From NCBI RefSeq assembly GCF_000426545.1, contig NZ_AUFO01000021.1, forward strand, positions 1 through 64,000: a DNA stretch of 64,000 nt, written 5' to 3'. Below, piece by piece: positions 26,965 through 36,077 of this stretch (position 1 is its first letter; each line of letters begins with the position of its first letter). The stretch is from Paenibacillus massiliensis subsp. panacisoli DSM 21345. Lineage in GTDB: Bacteria; Bacillota; Bacilli; Paenibacillales; Paenibacillaceae. Below the pieces are notes generated by a model. It saw nothing but the letters and a program-made list of their open reading frames with translations, searched no databases and was not told the origin of the DNA. Position numbers and translations under genes: made by a program.

Positions 26965-29808
26965 ATGGGTCTCCTGTCAGAGCGGATACTTACTTATGAA
27001 AATATTAAAATCATGGCTCCTTATCCTATTGTCAGGTTGCTGGAGCTCGATCTGATCCATCAGGTTAATGACCATGGCAGACTTCATCTAACCGCTGTCA
27101 TTTCGGATGACGATGAGCAAGGCTATGACAAACTGATGTATGAGGACGAGCCGGTCGAGGTGTATGAGATGGACGGGAGTCAAGTAGCAGCATGCCTCTT
27201 CAAGGGATTGATCACCCAGTTGACTGTCAGGTCGGTCAATGGAGTCTACTCCATGTCCCTCAGCGCGGCTTCTCATACGATTCTGCTGGATAGAAGGCCG
27301 ACAAGCCGCAGCTATCAAGAGCCGGAGATGACGTATTACAAGCTGTTTCGTGACCGGATTGATGCTTACCCTCATGGTGATTTTATTGATCTAATTGATG
27401 CTGAACGTCCGTTGGGTGCTTTTACGCTGCAGTATCAGGAGAGCGACTGGTTGTTTTTGCAGCGAATGGCATCCAGATTAGGAACGGGATTAATTCCTGA
27501 GGTGACCTCTGAGGCTCCGCGATTCTGGCTGGGCACATCCAGAGGGCAAGTGAAGGGCAGACTTGAGGGGACTAACTACACTATACGAAAAAGTGCTGCA
27601 GCCTCGGGCAGTCGTAACAATAACCAAATAAATACATATTACGAGGTTGAAGATCCGGGTCGCTTCGCACCAGGGGACATTGTGATATTCAAGAATAGGG
27701 AGTGGAGTATACACCGTGCAACAGGCACAATAGTCAAGGGTCTCTTGACATTTGTATACGAGCTTGTCCCTGAAGAGGGACTGTCATATGAGGAGGCATA
27801 TCTTCCGACGCTCTGCGGAACAGCGATTGATGGCGTAGTCATTGACAGGGCCAATGAGTCTGTCCGACTGCACCTTCATATGGATACCGAGCCTCCGACA
27901 GGTAGTACGTGGTTCTCCTATCCAACGATGTATACCGCGAATGGAGTGGGCTGGCAATGCGTGGCAGAGCTCGGGGACACGGTGCAGCTATACTTTCCCT
28001 CGGCCAACGAGAGAGAGGCCTATGTTATCCAGGCGATCCGTAAGAAGAAGCTTGTAGGAGATGAGATTCAGCAGCCTGAGCGCAAGCTTTTTCATACTCG
28101 GTCAGGGAAAAAAGCCAAATTCGATGAGAAGGAGCTTGCTTTGTCATCTCAGAAGGAGAAGCTTCTCATTCGACTGAATCCAGCCAGCGGCATGCATGTA
28201 TATAGTAGACATGATATGAGCTTCACTGCAGATGTTGATCTGGTCCTGCATGGCAAGAAGGTTGAGATTACGGCAACCAAGGGGCTGAATTTGTCTAGTA
28301 AAACAAGCTACCTGAAGGCAGACGAGGAATTCCACTTGAAGGCAGCGAAGCTGTTGACGGCACAGGTACCGCTCGAAGAGCTGAAGGCATATGAGTCGTT
28401 AATGAAGGAACTGCAGGGCAAGAAGTATCCGTCCTGGGCACAAGAGCTATTGCTGCGATACAAGGCAGAATACTATAAGGCAATAGCAGCTGGCGACCAG
28501 AAGGGGGCGAAGGCTGCGGCGGCCAAAGCCAAGCAGGTGCGTGAGCAGCTTGCGACGATTGACGCCATGCCGGATTGGGCCAGATCGCAGATGCATGAAT
28601 ATACGGCTCAGTGGTGGGAGGCTCATGCAACTGGTGATAAGGCTCGGCAAAATAAAATTCATGCCCTGGCGAACAAGCTGCGCGATCATGTGCTCATCAA
28701 CGATCTGATCCGAGGCAGTACAGCCATGTCGTATAAGGATGCCAATCGTCTGGCAGAGCTGTCGGCCCTGTATGCCGATGCGGCACACAAGCTTACAGTG
28801 GCTGACAAGGCAGCACTGGCGAAGGAGGCTGCTGAGCTGCGTAAGAAGTATGGCATCGGCAATCTGCAGGCGCGTGAGAACCTCAATAAGCTGGGTCGTA
28901 AATTTCCAGACAGCTTCCCCTATAAGCTACCTCTGGGAGACGAGTGGGATGCGGATCTTAATGCAGCATTATACGACTTTGCCAAGAAGTATGGTCTTGC
29001 CGGGAAGGGCTACAGCCGTGAGGTGCTGGAGGTATACCTGTATCAGGTAGCTAACGGTATTCTTCCGTGGCCGAAGGTGACTGCTACCAAGCCTGTGAGC
29101 AAGCCCGTAACCGAGGTGCCCGCGAAGCCGGATAAAGCTCCTGATAAGCCGAAGGACGAAAAACCAGCAGATGAGAGCGAGTACAAGGATGGGTTAGTAG
29201 CAGTAAGTCATATTGAACAATACATTAAGAAATACAGTTTAAAGGGCAAACAGGCGAAGGCGCTTTATCGTGTAAATGATTATACGAACAACAGTATGAT
29301 TAAGAATAAGCTATCCAGTAATAAGAACACGCCGCTTGTATTTTTCTTTGAAGGCAACGGGTCTTACAGCTATGCGCAGCAGAATCATCCAGAGGGAAGA
29401 TATGGAGCAATGGCTATTGTAGTTGTTAATGGTCAAATTAAATACACCAGTAAAAATGCAAGCTCTCTGCCGGACAACGAAAGTGTGGCTGCAACAGTAA
29501 TTGATGGTGTGTATGAATTCGTAGGAGGCTATCATCGAAGCACATACCCAGCTCTACGCGTGCGGGATGGAGCAGGTGTACCAGCCACAAAAGGCTCCAA
29601 AAAGACAAGCTACACTGCAACGGGCATCAATATTCACAAGGGCTATAACAAAGATAATATAGATAGGCCTACATCTACAGGCTGTCTTACGGTTCACAAA
29701 GATGAATATGTGAACTTTCTTGTAGCCGTTGGAGTCGTTAAGAGGTCACTCAGTGAGAAGCCTATCGGTATTAAGGGGCTAGCCATTATAGATCGAAAAG
29801 ATAGATAA
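26965..29808 (+). CDS. VgrG/Pvc8-family spike protein with C-terminal effector extension
   Basis: 947 residues, RBS AAGGGTGAGGG. Residues ~1-280 are the gp27-like part (LGAFTLQYQESDWLFLQRMA, SRLGTGLIPEV); ~285-370 a gp5 OB-fold (GTAIDGVVIDRANESVRLHL, AELGDTVQLYFPSANEREAY); ~385-470 a repetitive beta-helix spike. Then, unlike the second spike of the island, come two ~47-residue helical repeats (488-605), a helical segment, a Pro/Lys linker (~710-735) and a C-terminal domain (~745-947). That last domain holds INIHKG and, 14-16 residues on, PTSTGCLTV, resembling the His...S-x-G-C site of L,D-transpeptidase-fold enzymes such as YkuD or Tlde1. A peptidoglycan-modifying toxin is inferred. Two lipoprotein genes follow. 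Confidence 0.85.
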   Translation: MGLLSERILTYENIKIMAPYPIVRLLELDLIHQVNDHGRLHLTAVISDDDEQGYDKLMYEDEPVEVYEMDGSQVAACLFKGLITQLTVRSVNGVYSMSLSAASHTILLDRRPTSRSYQEPEMTYYKLFRDRIDAYPHGDFIDLIDAERPLGAFTLQYQESDWLFLQRMASRLGTGLIPEVTSEAPRFWLGTSRGQVKGRLEGTNYTIRKSAAASGSRNNNQINTYYEVEDPGRFAPGDIVIFKNREWSIHRATGTIVKGLLTFVYELVPEEGLSYEEAYLPTLCGTAIDGVVIDRANESVRLHLHMDTEPPTGSTWFSYPTMYTANGVGWQCVAELGDTVQLYFPSANEREAYVIQAIRKKKLVGDEIQQPERKLFHTRSGKKAKFDEKELALSSQKEKLLIRLNPASGMHVYSRHDMSFTADVDLVLHGKKVEITATKGLNLSSKTSYLKADEEFHLKAAKLLTAQVPLEELKAYESLMKELQGKKYPSWAQELLLRYKAEYYKAIAAGDQKGAKAAAAKAKQVREQLATIDAMPDWARSQMHEYTAQWWEAHATGDKARQNKIHALANKLRDHVLINDLIRGSTAMSYKDANRLAELSALYADAAHKLTVADKAALAKEAAELRKKYGIGNLQARENLNKLGRKFPDSFPYKLPLGDEWDADLNAALYDFAKKYGLAGKGYSREVLEVYLYQVANGILPWPKVTATKPVSKPVTEVPAKPDKAPDKPKDEKPADESEYKDGLVAVSHIEQYIKKYSLKGKQAKALYRVNDYTNNSMIKNKLSSNKNTPLVFFFEGNGSYSYAQQNHPEGRYGAMAIVVVNGQIKYTSKNASSLPDNESVAATVIDGVYEFVGGYHRSTYPALRVRDGAGVPATKGSKKTSYTATGINIHKGYNKDNIDRPTSTGCLTVHKDEYVNFLVAVGVVKRSLSEKPIGIKGLAIIDRKDR
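28426..28785 (+). repeat. Tandem helical repeat domain, copy 1 (in the first spike protein)
   Basis: Codes for residues 488-607 of the spike protein. Two ~47-residue units start at YPSWAQ and MPDWAR, each with W-A-(Q/R), a central Tyr/Trp pair, A...GD, and a basic helix ending R..L. The region aligns without gaps over ~95 residues to 32608-32964 in the second effector (shared YP-WAQ, YK, GD, MP-WA, QM, ATG). Confidence 0.75.
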
Positions 29809-29865
29809 GACCGCTTGAGAAAGTCGAAGAGAATTAGCTGTAATATGAGTGCGAAAGGGGGCAGT

Positions 29866-30918
29866 ATGATTTCTATAAAAAAATTATCTATAATATGGCT
29901 TGCTTTAACCTTATCAGCTTGCGCTGCTCCTCTATTAAATACGGATGTTGAAACTCAGACAGAACTGACCACATCGCTAGCAAAAACAAAAGTCCCCCCC
30001 AAGGAGGATATAAGGGAATGGCTGCTAAGTGCGACATTAGGCGGTGGCCCTGGTGAGGATGAGATGTTCTTGACCAGATTGGATGATTCTACTGGCGAAT
30101 CTTATATTTCGGTTCAGGAATTAGTCAATGAATTACAGACGGATGAAGAGCGTCAGGACAGCCAAGACTCCTACCTGTCGATGGGAAAGCTGAACAGTGA
30201 TGGAAGTAGATTGGCTGTGTATCGTTGGTGGGATGGCGAGGAGCAATCTGACGTGGAGATCTACGACCTTCGGGAACGAAAAAAGGCGCAAGGCTTTGAG
30301 ATGCCAGGAGACTTGCTCGATATCTCTGCTGATTTGACTCACTATTTCTATGAGCAGGAGGGACAGTTCTACGTCTATGATTGTATATCAGGTCAGAAAT
30401 GGAACATTCGACTAGAACAGGATTATGGAGTGGAGGCCATCCCTGAGGATCGTGCTCTGGAGCGATACAGGCATGGTAAATTCTCTCCAGATCATGATCA
30501 GATTAGCTTGCCTGCTGCTAATAATGGCATAATGATCACCTCTATCCGGCAAGGAACATCCGAGCTCATAGTTACAGAGCACAATATATCTTCAATCGTG
30601 CAGTGGGATGAATCAGAGCAGCTTATATATACGGTGCATGAACATGAAGACTCATTTCTAAGCGAAATCTATGTGCTGGATATGTTGACAGGGCAAAGTC
30701 AGAGAATTGGGGCTGCAGATAATTCTTTTGTCTTGTCACCAGATCATACGAGGATGATTGAAGCTAATCAGGGGCTCGTTAAGACCTTTCTGGTCGAGCT
30801 ACAAAATGATGAGAAAAGAGATATTACCAGTACTGTTAATGGACATGGTAACTGGACGTACCCGGAGCAATGGATTATGAGTAAAGTCGATTATTTGGAT
30901 TACTTAGCAGCACACTAG
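29866..30918 (+). CDS. Lipoprotein with beta-propeller-like repeats, candidate immunity protein
   Basis: 350 residues from the ATG with AGGGGG upstream. Lipobox LSAC after a hydrophobic segment, so the mature protein is anchored outside the membrane. The body has WD40/TolB-like strands (SDGSRLAVYRWWDGE, VEIYDLRERKK, FSPDHDQISLP, IYVLDMLTGQSQRI). A block near residue 45 (WLLSATLGG, then TGESYISVQELVNEL) is matched in the next gene (WLLMYGEND, then TGSSYVRIEDVMKSL), so the two are tandem paralogues. Its place right after the spike-effector gene (57 nt) and its location at the wall suggest protection from that effector. No immunity family recognised. Confidence 0.75.
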   Translation: MISIKKLSIIWLALTLSACAAPLLNTDVETQTELTTSLAKTKVPPKEDIREWLLSATLGGGPGEDEMFLTRLDDSTGESYISVQELVNELQTDEERQDSQDSYLSMGKLNSDGSRLAVYRWWDGEEQSDVEIYDLRERKKAQGFEMPGDLLDISADLTHYFYEQEGQFYVYDCISGQKWNIRLEQDYGVEAIPEDRALERYRHGKFSPDHDQISLPAANNGIMITSIRQGTSELIVTEHNISSIVQWDESEQLIYTVHEHEDSFLSEIYVLDMLTGQSQRIGAADNSFVLSPDHTRMIEANQGLVKTFLVELQNDEKRDITSTVNGHGNWTYPEQWIMSKVDYLDYLAAH

Positions 30919-30947
30919 ATGCTGACAATATCATTTGAGGTGCTGTG

Positions 30948-32450
30948 ATGTATCAAAAGATTGAGCGGTTACGACAAAGCGCAAATGCAGTCAAGGTACT
31001 GTATCTTATCTTCCTGTTGGTACTACTATGCGCGTGTACAAGTAAGGAACGAGCTAGCTCTGAATCCATAGCTGCCCAGGGTGATCAGACTCTGGCTGCC
31101 AGCACTGTTGAACAGACTACTAATCAGGCGCCAAACGGCAGCAGCAACCCAGACGTGTCCGCTCAACAGGGCACTCCTTGGCTATTGATGTATGGTGAAA
31201 ATGATAGTGAGAGCCTGGATCAGCTGGTAGACCTGACGGACCCGACAGGCAGCAGCTATGTACGAATAGAAGATGTAATGAAGAGTTTACATGCGAAGAG
31301 CGGGGCAGCATATCCATGGTATGAGCTATACCTTGGAGGTATATCAACAGACGGCAGCCGTATTGCTCTGGTTCGTCAATCACATGAGCTGGATCATCAG
31401 CAGGTTGGGATATACGACCTAAACACAGCAGAGAAGCTGCTAGAGGTAGATATGCCCAATCAATTTATCCAATTCTCACCTGATCTGGAGAGCTGCGTGT
31501 ATGAAATGGACCATAAGCTGTACGTGTATCGCTTCCAGGCTCAGACGTTGCAGGAGCTGAAGGCTCCTACTAATCAAGGACCGTATGAAGAAGGCGCTAT
31601 CTACGGAGTGGTGTACTCACCAGATAGCCTTAGGTTGGCTGTACAGACTAGTGGTGCACTGTTCATTGTTAATTTACGGGATTATTCTGTAAGTCAGCAT
31701 GAGCATGTGGCAACTACAGGTTTGGAGCTGAGGCAGTGGCTCAGCAAGGATCAATTGTTATATGCGGGGACTAATGACAATGAGCTATTTCTGGTAGATA
31801 TGACAACTGGGGAATCCCAGAGTGTCGGTCAGCCCCCAGTGGATTTGGTAGAAGCTCCCGTCATGACATTGGATGGTGAGAAGCTCTTGCTTGCCGAGGA
31901 ATCCGGTCCGATCCTGGAATGGAATTGGAAAAGTAATGATGTTGTCCGTTACCCGGCTGTACTCAACAGAATTGGCTACACCCTGAGACCGGTACAAAGG
32001 ATCGAGAGTAGGACTGATTTTACACAATATCGTACAAGTATTCCTGTACACCAGATTACGGCATCATCAACGCTGCCGGATCAATCAGGAAATAACTATA
32101 ATCCAGCTAATCTTATTGATGGAAACGCCAATACGGCATGGTGTGAGGGTGCCGCTGGCGACGGAGTAGGGGAGTGGGTGAAGCTGGACTTTGGTCAGCC
32201 TCAAGTGGTGAACGGGCTTGAAATCTTGAATGGGTTAACCAAATCCAAAACGTCTTATCTCGCCAATAATAGATTCAAGCGAATACAATTGGAATTCTCC
32301 GAGGGGCAGCGTCTTGTAATGAGTAGTGATGCGTTAAAGTATGAGCTGGATGAACCTGTACAGACCTCGTGGATCAAGCTGACCATTCTCGAAGTAGAAT
32401 CTGGTACGACATATCCTGATACATGCATTTCCGAAGTAAGGGTGTTCTGA
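30948..32450 (+). CDS. Lipoprotein with beta-propeller and NADase-type glycan-binding domain
   Basis: 500 residues from the ATG (GAGGTG 5 nt upstream; a GTG codon precedes it in frame). Signal segment with lipobox-like LLCAC. Residues ~65-355 resemble the preceding lipoprotein (TDGSRIALVRQ, VGIYDLNTAEKL, FLVDMTTGESQSV). The C-terminal ~135 residues form a discoidin-like domain: ITASSTLP, NLIDGNANTAWCEGAAGDGVG, EWVKLDFGQ, LEILNGLTKSKTSYLANNR. This is the pattern I know as the NADase-type glycan-binding domain. Surface glycan binding near the wall would suit an immunity or docking role. Confidence 0.78.
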   Translation: MYQKIERLRQSANAVKVLYLIFLLVLLCACTSKERASSESIAAQGDQTLAASTVEQTTNQAPNGSSNPDVSAQQGTPWLLMYGENDSESLDQLVDLTDPTGSSYVRIEDVMKSLHAKSGAAYPWYELYLGGISTDGSRIALVRQSHELDHQQVGIYDLNTAEKLLEVDMPNQFIQFSPDLESCVYEMDHKLYVYRFQAQTLQELKAPTNQGPYEEGAIYGVVYSPDSLRLAVQTSGALFIVNLRDYSVSQHEHVATTGLELRQWLSKDQLLYAGTNDNELFLVDMTTGESQSVGQPPVDLVEAPVMTLDGEKLLLAEESGPILEWNWKSNDVVRYPAVLNRIGYTLRPVQRIESRTDFTQYRTSIPVHQITASSTLPDQSGNNYNPANLIDGNANTAWCEGAAGDGVGEWVKLDFGQPQVVNGLEILNGLTKSKTSYLANNRFKRIQLEFSEGQRLVMSSDALKYELDEPVQTSWIKLTILEVESGTTYPDTCISEVRVF

Positions 32451-32484
32451 TAGATTACTGTTCAGGAGAGAGGTGAAGCAGGGC

Positions 32485-33849
32485 ATGAAATGGAAAGAGC
32501 CTACCTTTGGTGCGACACCTATGCTAAAGGCATTAACTACCGCCAGTGCTCGTAAGAAGGCCAAGTCCTTCGACCTGGTAGCGGAGCAGAAGAAGCAAAA
32601 GCTGACCTATCCCGATTGGGCCCAGGACTGGATGAGGAAGTATAAGGAGGCTTGGTATATTGCCAAGGCTAACGGCGATGAGGTAGGGATGCGCAAAGCG
32701 CAAAAGTTGGCCGAGGGCCTCCGTTCCAAGCTACGGGAAATGGCGAACATGCCGAAGTGGGCACAGGAACAGATGAAGAAGCAGACCCTGCTCTGGATGG
32801 AGGGACAGGCTACGGGTAACATCCGGCAGATGAAGGCAGCAGAGCAAGCAGGAAAGGGCATTCGTGAGAAGCTGGATCTGATTCGGACCATTGCGAAAAC
32901 CTCCAAGGCTGATGCGGACAAGCTGAATGAGCTGACGGCTAAATGGTATGCCGCTCATGATCATGGCCTCGTAGACGGCAAAGATCTCAGCAAGGACCCT
33001 AAGGCTGTAAAAGCAGCGAAGGATAAATACAGCCAGGAGGCACAGGCGATTATTGGGAAGTATCAAAAGCCAGTCGAAGAAGAACCTCCCACTGCAAATG
33101 AAGAAGAAAAACCTCCTTCCAGTACTACAAATACACCTAGTGGAAAATGGATTCCTGCCTCAATACTTAAGCTTTCTGGGAGTTCTGAAGCAGAAAAATA
33201 TCTTAATCAGCGATTGAGTAAATTTAAGAAAGTGACATGGAATCAGAGCAAGGTAGACGGTGTATGGGAAGCTTCAAGGGCTATAGATAACGCTTATCAA
33301 ATCCAGATTGATCCTAGACTATTATTAGCAATTATCATTCAAGAAGGAACAGGAAGCTTCAATACAAGCAGTGATAACAGAGCAGCAGATGGTCAGCATG
33401 GTGTTGAAAAAGATTACGCTAAGGATTTAATGAAAGCCAATAGTCTGATTTTCGGAAAAATTCTTGGATATATTTATTACGGTGAGGACTTTAGAAGTGC
33501 TGTTCATAAGAATAAAAATCTAAAAGGAATTAGTGGAGACGGGGATGTTTTTCAATACTGCAATTGGTCTACGCCAATTATTAGGATGAGTTCCAAACGA
33601 ATTGATCTGGGAGTCTACGCAGGTGATAATGCATGGCATTCAGGTGTCAGAAAAATCTATGATAACCTTAGTCAAAACTCATCTGCTGAGTATCAGATGT
33701 ACTTGAAGAGCATTCCGAAGAACAAGGCAAAAGAAATTGTGCAGTCAGAGGGCATTAAGCTTAAAAATGCTTCTTTTGTAACTAGCCGAAATGGACAAAC
33801 TAGCTTAGGCAAAAACAATGGTGAGTATACCATTGTCGGGAAATTCTAG
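32485..33849 (+). CDS. Candidate effector: repeat domain plus lysozyme-like domain
   Basis: 454 residues from the ATG at 32485 (GAGGTGA upstream; GTG at 32473 also possible). No signal peptide, so not Sec-exported. Residues ~42-160 repeat the helical domain of the first spike protein (YPDWAQDWMRKYKEAWY, then MPKWAQEQMKKQTLLWM). An acidic Pro-rich linker (PVEEEPPTANEEEKPPSS) joins a C-terminal domain (~230-454) with IDPRLLLAIIIQEGTGSFNT, which looks like a lysozyme/lytic-transglycosylase helix with its catalytic Glu, followed by an Asn/Asp/Gly-rich region. The DNA from about 33110 is visibly more AT-rich than the N-terminal half. A peptidoglycan hydrolase delivered by the spike is inferred. 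Confidence 0.72.
   Translation: MKWKEPTFGATPMLKALTTASARKKAKSFDLVAEQKKQKLTYPDWAQDWMRKYKEAWYIAKANGDEVGMRKAQKLAEGLRSKLREMANMPKWAQEQMKKQTLLWMEGQATGNIRQMKAAEQAGKGIREKLDLIRTIAKTSKADADKLNELTAKWYAAHDHGLVDGKDLSKDPKAVKAAKDKYSQEAQAIIGKYQKPVEEEPPTANEEEKPPSSTTNTPSGKWIPASILKLSGSSEAEKYLNQRLSKFKKVTWNQSKVDGVWEASRAIDNAYQIQIDPRLLLAIIIQEGTGSFNTSSDNRAADGQHGVEKDYAKDLMKANSLIFGKILGYIYYGEDFRSAVHKNKNLKGISGDGDVFQYCNWSTPIIRMSSKRIDLGVYAGDNAWHSGVRKIYDNLSQNSSAEYQMYLKSIPKNKAKEIVQSEGIKLKNASFVTSRNGQTSLGKNNGEYTIVGKF
32608..32964 (+). repeat. Tandem helical repeat domain, copy 2 (in the second effector)
   Basis: Counterpart of 28426-28785. The second unit starts with MP-WA at position 48 of the domain in both proteins, showing conserved spacing. 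Homology stops before the linker, so only this module is shared. Confidence 0.75.
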
Positions 33850-33866
33850 AAGTGAGTTGATATCTT

Positions 33867-34547
33867 TTGGTAATTAGGTCAATAAAAATATACTCAGTAA
33901 TTGCAGTCCAATTGCTATGCCTTTTATTGTTCAGTGCATGTACTGCAGATGAAGCGATAACTAGTCAAGAGAAACCTCCATCAGTGACATTGCAAAATGA
34001 ACCTCATAAGATTCAGCAGCAAGAACAGGTACCTTCATTACAAACAGAAGACTTTACTATACAATATCAATCTGTCGCTATTCAACGAACAACCAATGTG
34101 CAGGAACTCATTCAAAAGCTGGGATATGGTGAGGACTATGAAGCTAATAATCAAGGATTCATTAGCGGAGATGATGAAAATAGGCGATGGAACCTTGTAT
34201 ATCCTAACTATAACAACCCAGATCTGCGTTTGATAGTCATGTCTGAAATGAGCCTACAAGCTGAAGAACTCGCGTATGGAGAAAGTTATCTCGTAGCTAC
34301 AAGTCTGGAATCGTCCAATCTTGCTACAAGAAGAGGAATTAAGATAGGTGATCACCTGAATGCTATATTGCAAGCTTATGGAGAGCCAACTGTACAGCAA
34401 GATAATACAAATCAGGACATCACTGTACTGAAATATAGTCTCGATGAGCTTGTCTTGGAATTTAGTGTGGATAAAGCTACGAAGAAGATCGCCAATATTT
34501 TTATTGAATGGAATATGCAACGTTCGATTGAACAGCAGGATAGCTGA
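33867..34547 (+). CDS. Lipoprotein, candidate immunity protein for the second effector
   Basis: 226 residues from a TTG codon 17 nt after the effector stop; the RBS is weak (AAGTGAG), and no better start exists before the signal segment. Lipobox FSAC. The body has GYGEDYEANNQGFISGDDEN and a C-terminal block (RRGIKIGDHLNAILQAYGEP) like the GIKIGDS..V...YG.P element of several small Gram-positive lipoproteins of unknown role. AT-rich like the preceding toxin domain, suggesting both were acquired together. Confidence 0.72.
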   Translation: MVIRSIKIYSVIAVQLLCLLLFSACTADEAITSQEKPPSVTLQNEPHKIQQQEQVPSLQTEDFTIQYQSVAIQRTTNVQELIQKLGYGEDYEANNQGFISGDDENRRWNLVYPNYNNPDLRLIVMSEMSLQAEELAYGESYLVATSLESSNLATRRGIKIGDHLNAILQAYGEPTVQQDNTNQDITVLKYSLDELVLEFSVDKATKKIANIFIEWNMQRSIEQQDS

Positions 34548-34668
34548 TGAGAATAATAAGTATGTGTGCACCATTGCAAGTAGAAGATACTGTGGACTAG
34601 CCAGAGAAACATGAAGTATATATGCAGCGCTGCTACGTGGCAGTCATCGTTCGAAGGGGGATCATCCT

Positions 34669-36054
34669 ATGGGTATACCAATCATCTATCTTAATGGCAG
34701 CGCCCTGCCCTTGAAGAATCCAAAAATCAAGCTGGTTCAACGGATCAATAATCATGCGAAAATGTATCTTACAGCGGTGCTGACAGGAGAAGAGCCAGAA
34801 AAATATGTGGAAGCAATGGATACAGGTGCAGGTCTGATGCTGTCTTATCAGGAGGATGATGACAAGCGAACGTTACTGTTCAAGGGTCTCATCAGTCAGG
34901 TGCGCATTAAAATGGTGGCGGATGTAGCTCATCTTGTAGCAGAGGCTGTATCCTATACCATCAAGCTTGATGAGGAGAAGCGCAGCAGGTCTTATCAAAA
35001 TAAGAATATGCCCTACAAGGCTATACTGGATAAGGTCTTGGCCAGATACAAGGAAGCTAACTGCACACATCCTCTACGGGACGAGACAATTCAAAACTTC
35101 ACTTTACAGTATGAGGAGACGGACTGGGAGTTCTTGAAGCGTATGGCTTCTCGTTTTGGCTGGGGGCTGATTCCTGATCCACTGACGAGCAAGCAACAGT
35201 TTTACTTCGGTCTGCCTGACGGTACGCAGAAGGGCAAGCTGAGCTCATACAATTATTCAGTTACCAGAAAAGCTGAGCCTAACGATTCAAATCTGCTGTA
35301 TTACAAGGTGCAGACGAAAGGAATGAGCGGGCAGCGTCTGAGTATCGGAGACGAGACCCAGTTCAGGAATATGACGCTGTGGGTCTTGCAATCCTCGACT
35401 ATGATTCGCCATAGTGCCCTCTGGCATGAATATGTCCTTACCACGAAGGAAGGAATGCAGCAGGAACTGATTCTCAATGAGAGCATCCGGGGAATGACAT
35501 TGAAATCCAAGGTAATTGGACTGGAGCAGGATCATGTGAAGGTCTTTTTCTATGAAATAGATAAGGACAAGCCAGCTGTAGCTGAGACACACGCTTTTCC
35601 ATATGCAACCTTCTACACCTCTGAGGGGAATACAGGATGGTACTGCATGCCTGAATTGTTCGATTTTGTAGATGTATATTTCCCGAGCAATAAAGAGCAG
35701 GATGCGATTATAACCCACTCGATTCGTAGACGCTCCAAGGGCGGCGATTTCATCAAAGACCCAGCAGTCAAGCTATTCATGACAAAATATCGTAAAGCCA
35801 TTATTTTCGATCAGCACGAGATTCTGATTACGGGTCAGGATGATGAAGTAGTGATTCGTTTGCTGGATGATCACGGTATCGAGCTGCGCAGTACCAAAGA
35901 TATTCGGGTTAAGGCGGATGGGACCCTTTCTCTCAAGGCAGGAAATACCGTACAGATTACGGCCAAGGACGCGATTGGGCTTAAATGTAAAACCAGTCTG
36001 CTGGAGATGGATGGGAATGTATCCATAACCGGGGCGAAGGTCAACATCCAATAA
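34669..36054 (+). CDS. Second VgrG/Pvc8-family spike protein, without effector extension
   Basis: 461 residues, RBS AAGGGGG. Same order as the first spike: gp27-like half (NFTLQYEETDWEFLKRMASR, FGWGLIPDP), OB-fold (GMTLKSKVIGLEQDHVKVFF, PELFDFVDVYFPSNKEQDAI) and a repetitive beta tail (GIELRSTKDIRVKADGTLSL, ALKCKTSLLEMDG-like). It ends where the first one gains its helical repeats, so it is a plain spike. Two divergent spikes in one operon might carry different cargo. Confidence 0.85.
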   Translation: MGIPIIYLNGSALPLKNPKIKLVQRINNHAKMYLTAVLTGEEPEKYVEAMDTGAGLMLSYQEDDDKRTLLFKGLISQVRIKMVADVAHLVAEAVSYTIKLDEEKRSRSYQNKNMPYKAILDKVLARYKEANCTHPLRDETIQNFTLQYEETDWEFLKRMASRFGWGLIPDPLTSKQQFYFGLPDGTQKGKLSSYNYSVTRKAEPNDSNLLYYKVQTKGMSGQRLSIGDETQFRNMTLWVLQSSTMIRHSALWHEYVLTTKEGMQQELILNESIRGMTLKSKVIGLEQDHVKVFFYEIDKDKPAVAETHAFPYATFYTSEGNTGWYCMPELFDFVDVYFPSNKEQDAIITHSIRRRSKGGDFIKDPAVKLFMTKYRKAIIFDQHEILITGQDDEVVIRLLDDHGIELRSTKDIRVKADGTLSLKAGNTVQITAKDAIGLKCKTSLLEMDGNVSITGAKVNIQ

Positions 36055-36077
36055 TGCATGGCATAGGAGAAATGAGG

